DNA from: Pseudomonadota bacterium
GTDB taxonomy: Bacteria; Pseudomonadota; Gammaproteobacteria; Burkholderiales; Rhodocyclaceae
Direction: 5' to 3'
Length of the DNA stretch: 6,094 bases
Assembly (NCBI GenBank): GCA_023459095.1
Contig: JAEWVQ010000005.1
Span: 1-6,094 of the forward strand
In this document: positions 1-6,094 of the stretch, piece after piece
How the letters are laid out: each line of letters opens with the position of its first letter
How positions within the stretch are numbered: the first letter of the stretch is position 1
Notes under the pieces: model-generated
Seen by the model: only the letters and a program-made list of their open reading frames with translations
What the model was told of the DNA's origin: nothing
The model's database searches: none
Made by a program: the position numbers and the translations under genes

Positions 1-45
1 TGCAGTTTTCCCGCGGCGACCATGCCACCGGATTGTGCACTGCAG

Positions 46-51
46 TATAAT
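46..51 (+). promoter_or_regulatory. Putative -10 box of a sigma-70 promoter
   Basis: A perfect TATAAT hexamer stands in a short AT-rich island within otherwise very GC-rich DNA, about 90 bases upstream of the start of the acyl-CoA synthetase/GNAT gene. Transcription would begin near 57-60 and give a leader of roughly 80 bases. No good -35 hexamer lies 16-18 bases upstream (the 17-base position reads TGCCAC), and there is no extended -10 TGn. If this is a real promoter it is weak or activator-dependent. The call rests on the -10 match and its position only. Confidence 0.4.
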
Positions 52-141
52 TTTGCCGCAGCGCCCCCTCACCGAGGCACCCGGCACCCCGCGTTGCGGC
101 GCCGCCGACCACCGACTCACATCCTTCGGGCGAGCACTCCG

Positions 142-2829
142 ATGAAAGACAAGCATTACCTCTCTCCCCTGCTGGAGCCGCGTTCAGTCGGCATCATCGG
201 CGCGACCGAACGCGACAACGCCATCGGCAACGTGATCGTGCGCAACATGCTGAGCGCCGGCTTCAAGGGCAAGCTGTTCGCGATCAACCCCAAATACCAG
301 TCGGTCCAGGGCGTGCCCTGTTACGCCACGATCGAGGACGTGCCGCAGCGTCTCGATCTGGCGGTGATCGCGGTGCGCGCCGACAAGGTCGCGGCGATCG
401 TCGACGGTTGCGGCCGCGCCGGGGTCAAGGCGGTGATCGTGCTGTCGTCGGGCTTTTCCGAAACCGGCCCGCGCGGCGCGGTGTTCGAGCGCCATGTGGT
501 CGAGGCCGCGCGCCGCCACCGCATCCGCCTGCTCGGCCCCAACTGTCTGGGCATCCTGCGCCCCGACCTCGGGCTCAACGCCACCTTCGCCCACGCCTCG
601 GCGATCAAGGGCACGATCGGCCTGATCTCGCAGTCGGGCGCGCTGTGCGCGGCGATCCTGGACTGGGCGAAGCCGAACAACGTCGGCTTCTCCAGCGTGG
701 TCTCGCTCGGCTCGTCGTCGGACATCGACTTCGGCGAAGTGCTCGAATACATGATCTCGGACCCGCGCACCGAGAGCATCTTCCTCTACGTCGAAGGCAT
801 CCGCGACGCGCGCCGTTTCATGAGCTCGCTGCGCGGCGCGGCGCGGGTCAAGCCGGTCCTGCTGATCAAGGTCGGCCGCCATCCCGACGCCTCGCGCGCG
901 ATCCTGTCGCACTCGGGGGCGCCGGTCGGCGACGACGCGGTGTTCGACGCCGCGCTGCGCCGCGCCGGGGTGATCCGCCTGTACAACATGGGCCAGCTGT
1001 TCGCCGCCGCCAACGCGCTGTTCTCGCATTTCCGCCCGCGCGGCAACCGGCTGGCGATCATCACCAACGGCGGCGGCCCCGGGGTGATGGCCGCCGACCG
1101 CGCCGCCGACCTGCGCATTCCGCTGTCGCAGTTCGCCGACAGCACGATGGAAAAGCTCAACACCGCGCTGCCGCCGAACTGGTCGCGCGGCAACCCGGTG
1201 GACATCCTCGGTGACGCCGATGCCGACCTGTACCGCAAGGCGGTGCAGGCGGTGCTCGAAGGCCCCAACGTCGATGGCGTGCTGGTGATGCTGACGCCGC
1301 AGGCGATGACCGATCCGACCGGCGTCGCCGAAGCCGTGATCGAGCTCGAGAAGACCGCCGACAAACCGGTGGTGACCTGCTGGATGGGCGAGGACCAGGT
1401 GGGCGAGGCCCGCCGCCGCTTCATCGAGGCCGGCATTCCGACCTTCCGCACGCCGGAACCGGCGGTGGAGCTGTTCAGCCACATCTCGGCCTACTACCGC
1501 AACCAGAAGCTGCTGATGCAGACCCCGGCGTCGCTGTCGCACCTGTCGCCGCCGTCGATCGAGAGCGCCCGCCTGGTGATCGAGACCGCGCTCACCGAGC
1601 GCCGCAAGGTCATGAACGAGATGGAATCGAAGGCGCTGCTCGCGGCCTTCCGCATTCCCATCGCGCAGACCATGATCGCGCGCTCGGCGACCGAGGCCAT
1701 GGTGCTCGCCGAGGAAATCGGCCTGCCCGTGGTGATGAAGATCGACTCGCTGTCGATCCTGCACAAGTCGGACTGCGGCGGCGTGCGCCTGAACCTCGGC
1801 AGCCTCGCCGCGGTGCGCACGGCGTATCAGGAAATCCTCGACGACGTGCGCCGCCACCACCCCGACGCGGTGATCAACGGCATCGCCATCGAGCCGATGA
1901 TCCTCAAGCGCAACGGCCGCGAACTGCTGGTGAGCGTGCGCCGCGATCCGGTGTTCGGCCCGGTGATCAACTTCGGCGAGGGCGGCAACCGCATCGACGC
2001 CAACCGTGACGTCGCGGTCGCGCTGCCGCCGCTCAACGGCGTCCTCGTCGCCGACCTTATCCGCTCCACGCGCGTGGCCAAAACCCTGGGCGAGTTCCGC
2101 AACCTGCCCGCGGTCAACATGGAAGCGCTCGAACTGGTGCTGCTGCGGGTTTCCGAGATGGTCTGCGAGCTGCCGTGGATCATCGACATGGACATCAACC
2201 CGCTGATCGTCGATGAGAGCGGCGCGGTCGCAGTAGACGCCCGCATCGTCGTGGACAACGTGTCGCCCACCGCCGACCGTTACGACCACATGGCGATCCA
2301 CCCCTACCCGTCGCAGCTCATCAGCAAGTGGCGGCTGTCCGACGGCACCGACATCACGATCCGCCCGATCCGCCCCGAAGACGCCGAACTCGAGGTCGAT
2401 TTCGTCAGCCGCCTGTCGGCCGAGAGCAAGTACTACCGCTTTATGAACACCCTGCGCGAGATGCCGCCCGCGATGGTCGCCCGCCTCACCCAGATCGACT
2501 ACGACCGCGAGATGGCGTTTCTCGCCACCATCGTCAAGGACGGCGCCGAGTACGAGATCGGGGTGTGCCGCTACGCGGTCAATCCGGACGGCCAGTCGTG
2601 CGAGTTCGCCGTGGTGGTGGCCGACGACTGGCAGCACCGCGGCCTCGCCCGCAAGCTCATGGGCGTGCTCATCGAGACCGCGCGCAACCGCGGCCTGGCT
2701 TACATGAACGGCGTCTTCCTCGCCAACAACGAGCGCATGCTCAAGTTCGTCCAGAGCCTCGGCTTCGTGCTGTCGAACGACCCCGACGACAGCACGGTCA
2801 AACTCGGCGTGCTGTCGCTGCAAGACTGA
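142..2829 (+). CDS. Bifunctional NDP-forming acyl-CoA synthetase / GNAT acetyltransferase (Pat/PatZ-like protein lysine acetyltransferase)
   Basis: This is an 895-residue cytoplasmic fusion protein with the domain order of E. coli/Salmonella PatZ/Pat (about 886 residues), which acetylates lysines of acetyl-CoA synthetase and other enzymes using acetyl-CoA. A Rossmann CoA-binding domain (about residues 8-105) begins with SVGIIGAT. A succinyl-CoA-ligase-like region follows (LLGPN at 130-134, ISQSGA at 162-167, ITNGGGPG at 307-314). An ATP-grasp domain (about 505-715) carries HKSDCGGV at 541-548 and DMDINP at 682-687. The C-terminal GNAT domain (about 735-890) has the acetyl-CoA loop QHRGLA at 831-836 and a conserved acidic residue, E821, in CEFAVVV. 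The residues expected for acyl-CoA synthesis are also present: E218, H257 (in SHSGA), H541 and D684. The synthetase half may therefore be active rather than purely regulatory. The reading frame stays open back to position 22, but family similarity begins at the ATG at 142, a weak GGGCGAG ribosome site lies 7 bases upstream, and a -10 box sits inside the extension. The fusion family is certain; the in vivo substrate is inferred. Confidence 0.93.
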   Translation: MKDKHYLSPLLEPRSVGIIGATERDNAIGNVIVRNMLSAGFKGKLFAINPKYQSVQGVPCYATIEDVPQRLDLAVIAVRADKVAAIVDGCGRAGVKAVIVLSSGFSETGPRGAVFERHVVEAARRHRIRLLGPNCLGILRPDLGLNATFAHASAIKGTIGLISQSGALCAAILDWAKPNNVGFSSVVSLGSSSDIDFGEVLEYMISDPRTESIFLYVEGIRDARRFMSSLRGAARVKPVLLIKVGRHPDASRAILSHSGAPVGDDAVFDAALRRAGVIRLYNMGQLFAAANALFSHFRPRGNRLAIITNGGGPGVMAADRAADLRIPLSQFADSTMEKLNTALPPNWSRGNPVDILGDADADLYRKAVQAVLEGPNVDGVLVMLTPQAMTDPTGVAEAVIELEKTADKPVVTCWMGEDQVGEARRRFIEAGIPTFRTPEPAVELFSHISAYYRNQKLLMQTPASLSHLSPPSIESARLVIETALTERRKVMNEMESKALLAAFRIPIAQTMIARSATEAMVLAEEIGLPVVMKIDSLSILHKSDCGGVRLNLGSLAAVRTAYQEILDDVRRHHPDAVINGIAIEPMILKRNGRELLVSVRRDPVFGPVINFGEGGNRIDANRDVAVALPPLNGVLVADLIRSTRVAKTLGEFRNLPAVNMEALELVLLRVSEMVCELPWIIDMDINPLIVDESGAVAVDARIVVDNVSPTADRYDHMAIHPYPSQLISKWRLSDGTDITIRPIRPEDAELEVDFVSRLSAESKYYRFMNTLREMPPAMVARLTQIDYDREMAFLATIVKDGAEYEIGVCRYAVNPDGQSCEFAVVVADDWQHRGLARKLMGVLIETARNRGLAYMNGVFLANNERMLKFVQSLGFVLSNDPDDSTVKLGVLSLQD

Positions 2830-2848
2830 TCCACCCGCTCAGGACCCC

Positions 2849-3697
2849 ATGCCCGGAACCATCACCCCCATCGACTTTCACGGCCAGCCCGCGCTGCAAT
2901 TGCGCACGCGCGCGGGCGCCAGCGCCATCGTCACCCCATTCGGCGGCCAGGTGCTGTCCTGGGCGCCCGCGGGCGGCAAGGAGCGCCTTTACCTGAGTGA
3001 CCAGGCGGTGTTCGACGGCCGCAGCGCGATCCGCGGCGGCGTGCCGGTGTGCTTTCCGCAGTTCGCCGCGCTCGGCGCGCTGCCGCGCCACGGCCTGGTG
3101 CGCACCCGGCCGTGGGCGGTCGTCGACCAGCGCTGCGGCGACGATTACGCGCTGGTCACGCTGCGCATCACCGACGATACCGACACGCGCGCGCTGTGGC
3201 CGCACGCCTTCAGTCTCGAGCTGAGCGTGGCGATCGAAGAGAGCCGTCTCGACCTCGAACTCGAAGCCACCAACACCGGCGACGCGCCGTTCGCGTTCAC
3301 TGCCGCGCTGCACAGCTATCTGCGTGTCGGCGAAGTCGAGGAGTGCCGCCTCGAAGGCCTCTACGGCCTCAGCTACCGCGACCGCGCCCGGGGCGACACC
3401 CTCACCCGCGACAGCGGCGACGCGCTGCTGATCGACGACGAGACCGACCGCATCTACTTCAACACCACGCGCCCGCTGCTGCTGCGCGAATACGAGCGCA
3501 GCCTCGGCATCAACGCCGAAGGCTTTCCCGACACCGTGGTGTGGAACCCGTGGGAGCCCGGCGCCGCCGCGCTTGCCGACCTCCCCGACAACGGCTTTCG
3601 CCGCATGCTGTGCGTCGAGGCCGCGGTCGTCGGCGAACCGATCCGTCTCGACCCCGGTGCGCACTGGTGGGGACGCCAGTCGCTGGTCGCACTCTAA
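2849..3697 (+). CDS. D-hexose-6-phosphate mutarotase (YeaD-like aldose-1-epimerase family)
   Basis: The product is a 282-residue cytoplasmic enzyme, close to the length of E. coli YeaD (about 294). The family interconverts the alpha and beta anomers of glucose-6-phosphate and related hexose-6-phosphates, feeding glycolysis and the pentose phosphate route. The galactose-mutarotase-like fold is recognised by the family signature IRGGVPVCFPQF (61-72), the HGLVRTRPW segment (81-89), HSYLRV with the probable catalytic base/acid His155, WNPWEPG (232-238), and CVEAA with the probable catalytic Glu257. The His-Glu spacing is close to that of the yeast homologue YMR099C (His159/Glu264, from memory). 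There is no signal peptide, unlike secreted GalM-type enzymes. The ATG at 2849 is preceded by AGGA at 2841-2844, a short 4 bases away. Only 19 bases separate it from the previous stop and no terminator is visible there, so co-transcription with the Pat-like gene is likely. The exact sugar phosphate cannot be read from sequence. Confidence 0.9.
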   Translation: MPGTITPIDFHGQPALQLRTRAGASAIVTPFGGQVLSWAPAGGKERLYLSDQAVFDGRSAIRGGVPVCFPQFAALGALPRHGLVRTRPWAVVDQRCGDDYALVTLRITDDTDTRALWPHAFSLELSVAIEESRLDLELEATNTGDAPFAFTAALHSYLRVGEVEECRLEGLYGLSYRDRARGDTLTRDSGDALLIDDETDRIYFNTTRPLLLREYERSLGINAEGFPDTVVWNPWEPGAAALADLPDNGFRRMLCVEAAVVGEPIRLDPGAHWWGRQSLVAL

Positions 3698-3819
3698 GCG
3701 CCTGCCCCGCCCCCGCGCCGACCGGGCCGGGCTTGCCCCCTCGCCCGGCTTGCTTCACCATCGCGCCCTTTCCTGCCTGTTCAGTAGATCGCCGCGCCCG
3801 CCGCGGCCCTGCCCCCGCC
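3698..3819. other. Intergenic gap between the mutarotase gene and tex
   Basis: This 122-base, C-rich spacer separates the first two genes from tex. It contains one GC-rich inverted repeat (listed separately). I see no convincing -35/-10 pair; the least GC-rich part (about 3750-3790) holds TTGCTT and GTAGAT, but at a spacing that does not fit a sigma-70 promoter. There is no Shine-Dalgarno sequence just before the tex ATG, where the bases are nearly all C and G. The spacing suggests tex has its own promoter here, but the sequence does not locate it. Confidence 0.5.
3726..3749 (+). terminator. Possible weak hairpin after the mutarotase gene
   Basis: GCCGGGC (3726-3732) and its exact reverse complement GCCCGGC (3743-3749) could form a 7-bp all-GC stem around a 10-base loop, with two further G-U pairs possible at the base. 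It lies 28 bases after the mutarotase stop, where a terminator would be expected. There is no run of T after the stem (TTGCTTCACC follows), so it is not a classical intrinsic terminator. In DNA this GC-rich, such a stem can arise by chance. Confidence 0.3.
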
Positions 3820-6094
3820 ATGCTGCCCCCGATCGAACACCGCATCGCCGACGAGCTCGGCGTCTCGCCCCGCCAGGTCATTGCCGCCGTCCAACTGATC
3901 GACGAAGGCGCCACCGTGCCCTTCATCGCCCGCTACCGCAAGGAGGTCACCGGCGGCCTCGACGACACCCACCTGCGCACCCTCGACGAGCGCCTCGGCT
4001 ATCTGCGCGAACTCGAAGACCGCCGCGCCACCGTGCTCGCCTCCATCGAAGAGCAAGGCAAGCTCAGCGCCGAACTGCGCGCCGAAATCGAACACGCCGA
4101 CACCAAGCAGCGTCTCGAAGACCTCTACCTGCCGTACAAGCCCAAGCGCCGCACCAAGGCGCAGATCGCCCGCGAAGCCGGCATCGCGCCGCTCGCCGAG
4201 GCCCTCCTCGCCGACCCCACGCTCACACCCGAGGCCGAGGCGGAGCAGTACCTGAACGCCGACGCCGGCTTCGCCGACACCAAGGCCGTGCTCGACGGCG
4301 CACGCCAGATCCTCATCGAACAGTTCGCCGAAGACGCGACCCTGCTCGGAGAACTGCGTGCCTACCTGCACGAACACGGCCGGGTGCGCAGCACGGTGAT
4401 CGAGGGCAAGGACAACGAAGGCGCGAAATTCCGCGACTGGTTCGATTTCGCCGAGCCGATCGCGGCGATGCCCTCGCACCGCGCCCTCGCCCTGCTGCGC
4501 GGGCGCAACGAGGGCGTGCTGCGCCTCACCCTCGACGTCGACCGTGCCGACCCGGAGGCGCCGCACCCGTGTGAAGGCCGCATCGCCGCGCGTTTCGGCA
4601 TCCGCAACCAGGGTCGCGCCGCCGACCGCTGGCTCGCCGACACCGTGCGCTGGGCGTGGAGCGTGAAAATCTCGCTGCACCTCGAGCTCGAATTGATGAG
4701 CGAGCTGCGCGAGCGCGCCGAGGACGAGGCCATCCGCGTGTTCGCGCGCAACCTCAAGGACCTGCTGCTCGCCGCTCCCGCCGGCTCGCGCACCACCATG
4801 GGGCTGGACCCCGGCATCCGCACCGGGGTCAAGGTCGCGGTGGTGGACGCCACCGGCAAGCTCGTCGATACCGCCACCGTCTATCCCTTCGAGCCGCGCC
4901 GCGACCGCGAAGGCACGCTCGCCACGCTCGCCGCGCTCGCGAAGAAGCACGCCGTGCAGCTCATCGCCATTGGCAACGGCACCGCCTCGCGCGAAACCGA
5001 TGCCCTCGCCGCCGAACTGCTCAAGCGCCACCCCGAGTTCAAACTCACCAAGGTCATGGTGTCGGAGGCCGGCGCCTCGGTGTATTCGGCCTCCGAGCTG
5101 GCGGCAAGGGAATTCCCCGACGTCGACGTGTCGCTGCGCGGCGCGGTGTCGATCGCCCGCCGCCTGCAGGACCCGCTCGCCGAACTGGTGAAGATCGACC
5201 CCAAATCGATCGGCGTCGGCCAGTACCAGCACGACCTCAACCAGAGCAAGCTGGCGAAGAGCCTGGATGCCGTGGTCGAGGACTGCGTCAATGCCGTCGG
5301 TGTCGATGTGAACACCGCCTCGGCGCCGCTGCTGGCGCGCATCTCCGGGCTCAATGCCACGCTCGCCGCCAACATCGTCGACCACCGCAACGCCCATGGC
5401 CCGTTCCGCAGCCGCAAGGCGCTGAAGGAGGTGCCCCGTCTCGGCCCGAAGACCTTCGAGCAGGCCGCCGGCTTCCTGCGCATTCCAAACGGCGACGACC
5501 CGCTCGACGCCTCCGCGGTGCACCCGGAAGCCTATCCGGTGGTCGAGCGCATCCTCGCCAAGGTGCAGAAGAGCGTGCGCGAGCTGATGGGCAACGGCAG
5601 CTTCCTGAAGGCGCTGAAGGCGACGGAGTTCACCGACGAGCGCTTCGGCCTGCCCACCGTGCAGGACATCCTCACCGAGCTCGAGAAACCCGGCCGCGAT
5701 CCGCGCCCGGAGTTCCGCACCGCCACCTTCCGCGACGGCATCGAAACCCTGAAGGACCTCGCCCCCGGCCTGCTGCTCGAAGGCGTGGTCACCAACGTCA
5801 CCAACTTCGGCGCTTTCGTCGATATCGGTGTGCATCAGGACGGCCTGGTGCACATCTCGGCGCTGTCCAGCACCTTCGTCAAGGACCCGCACAGCGTGGT
5901 CAAGGCCGGCCAGGTGGTGAAGGTCAAGGTGCTCGAAGTCGACCTGCCGCGCAACCGCATCGCCCTCACCATGCGGCTGTCCGACGAAGCCGCACCGCGC
6001 CGCAACGACGGTCCTGCCCCGAGCCGCGACCGCGCCCCCCGGCGCAGCGAGTCCCCCCGCCCCGCGCCCGACCGCCGCCCGGCCGGCAACGCGC
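3820..6094 (+). CDS. tex: Tex, S1-domain RNA-binding transcription accessory protein (3' end cut by the window)
   Basis: The frame is open from the ATG at 3820 to the window edge, giving 758 residues with no stop; E. coli Tex is about 773, so only the end of the tail is missing. Tex is a cytoplasmic nucleic-acid-binding protein tied to transcription, first linked to toxin gene expression in Bordetella pertussis. The N-terminal helical domain carries VPFIARYRKEVTGGLDD (33-49) and LYLPYKPKRRT (102-112). The YqgF/RuvC-like domain starts at MGLDPGIRTG (327-336) and includes IGNGTASRET (384-393) and SEAGASVYSASEL (415-427). DPKSIGVGQYQHD (460-472) leads into the helix-hairpin-helix region (about 489-555). 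An S1 domain (about 652-720) contains VTNVTNFGAFVDIG and ends in ALTMRL. The tail from 721 is rich in Arg and Pro, probably disordered. The start is chosen because the N-terminus aligns with known Tex proteins, although no ribosome site is visible. Similarity to E. coli Tex is strong throughout, with no frameshift or missing motif. Confidence 0.97.
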   Translation, partial: MLPPIEHRIADELGVSPRQVIAAVQLIDEGATVPFIARYRKEVTGGLDDTHLRTLDERLGYLRELEDRRATVLASIEEQGKLSAELRAEIEHADTKQRLEDLYLPYKPKRRTKAQIAREAGIAPLAEALLADPTLTPEAEAEQYLNADAGFADTKAVLDGARQILIEQFAEDATLLGELRAYLHEHGRVRSTVIEGKDNEGAKFRDWFDFAEPIAAMPSHRALALLRGRNEGVLRLTLDVDRADPEAPHPCEGRIAARFGIRNQGRAADRWLADTVRWAWSVKISLHLELELMSELRERAEDEAIRVFARNLKDLLLAAPAGSRTTMGLDPGIRTGVKVAVVDATGKLVDTATVYPFEPRRDREGTLATLAALAKKHAVQLIAIGNGTASRETDALAAELLKRHPEFKLTKVMVSEAGASVYSASELAAREFPDVDVSLRGAVSIARRLQDPLAELVKIDPKSIGVGQYQHDLNQSKLAKSLDAVVEDCVNAVGVDVNTASAPLLARISGLNATLAANIVDHRNAHGPFRSRKALKEVPRLGPKTFEQAAGFLRIPNGDDPLDASAVHPEAYPVVERILAKVQKSVRELMGNGSFLKALKATEFTDERFGLPTVQDILTELEKPGRDPRPEFRTATFRDGIETLKDLAPGLLLEGVVTNVTNFGAFVDIGVHQDGLVHISALSSTFVKDPHSVVKAGQVVKVKVLEVDLPRNRIALTMRLSDEAAPRRNDGPAPSRDRAPRRSESPRPAPDRRPAGNA

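Noticed and set aside
1..46. TGCAGT repeated at 1-6 and 41-46, plus the palindromes GTGCAC and CTGCAG at 35-45, as a possible operator
   Set aside because: The repeats are only six bases long and the palindromes are short restriction-site-like words; this is not enough to name a regulator-binding site.
22..141. N-terminal extension of 40 residues on the Pat-like protein
   Set aside because: It has no similarity to family members, is Pro/Arg-rich as expected of translated GC-rich non-coding DNA, and overlaps a probable promoter.
184..2823. An 879-codon open frame on the minus strand, opposite the Pat-like gene
   Set aside because: It is in codon register with the sense gene, so its stops would require sense TTA, CTA or TCA codons, which GC-rich genomes avoid. 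The translation is a low-information string of His, Arg, Ala, Asp and Val without any recognisable domain, while the sense strand encodes a clear family protein.
2328..2996. A 222-codon plus-strand frame overlapping the GNAT domain and the mutarotase start
   Set aside because: It is an out-of-frame shadow of two well-supported genes, made almost wholly of Arg, Pro, Ala and His.
3573..4574. A 333-codon plus-strand frame overlapping the mutarotase end and the tex start
   Set aside because: It is Arg/Pro/Ala-rich in the wrong frame and crosses two real genes; no domain or conserved motif is visible.
3781..5892. A 703-codon open frame on the minus strand, opposite tex
   Set aside because: Same cause: register with the sense codons in GC-biased DNA. 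The sense strand encodes full-length Tex with all motifs, and the antisense product has no domain signature.
1..6094. A novel defence, mobile or biosynthetic system
   Set aside because: All three genes belong to well-known housekeeping families, the spacers are short, and no transposase, integrase, toxin, repeat array or compositional break is visible.

Overview
The window is gene-dense, very GC-rich DNA with three consecutive genes on the + strand and almost no spare sequence. The protein sequences look proteobacterial. The strong GC bias at third codon positions, together with a PatZ/Pat-type acyltransferase and a Tex protein closely resembling the gamma/beta-proteobacterial form, suggests a high-GC betaproteobacterium, perhaps of the Thauera/Azoarcus (Rhodocyclales) kind. 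That assignment is an inference from overall character; there is no marker gene here to prove it.

Layout. Positions 1-141 hold an upstream region with a clear TATAAT box (46-51) and no convincing gene. Positions 142-2829 encode an 895-residue fusion of an NDP-forming acyl-CoA synthetase (CoA-binding, CoA-ligase and ATP-grasp parts) with a C-terminal GNAT acetyltransferase, the architecture of the lysine acetyltransferase Pat/PatZ. After 19 bases comes a 282-residue D-hexose-6-phosphate mutarotase of the YeaD type (2849-3697). A 122-base gap with a possible weak hairpin follows. The last gene, from 3820 to the window edge, is tex, a transcription accessory/RNA-binding protein with YqgF, helix-hairpin-helix and S1 domains. 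It is complete except for the very end of its C-terminal tail.

How they may work together. The first two genes are close enough to be co-transcribed. Both touch central carbon metabolism: Pat-type enzymes modify acetyl-CoA synthetase and other metabolic enzymes according to acetyl-CoA supply, and the mutarotase interconverts hexose-6-phosphate anomers. tex is probably a separate housekeeping transcription unit.

I found no mobile element, CRISPR array, RNA gene or novel system. The most interesting point is that the acyl-CoA synthetase half of the Pat-like protein keeps the residues expected of a working ADP-forming acyl-CoA synthetase, including the phospho-histidine in a Ser-His-Ser-Gly-Ala motif at residue 257. 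As I recall it, E. coli PatZ lacks that histidine. Very long antisense reading frames opposite genes 1 and 3 are best explained by GC-driven codon bias.
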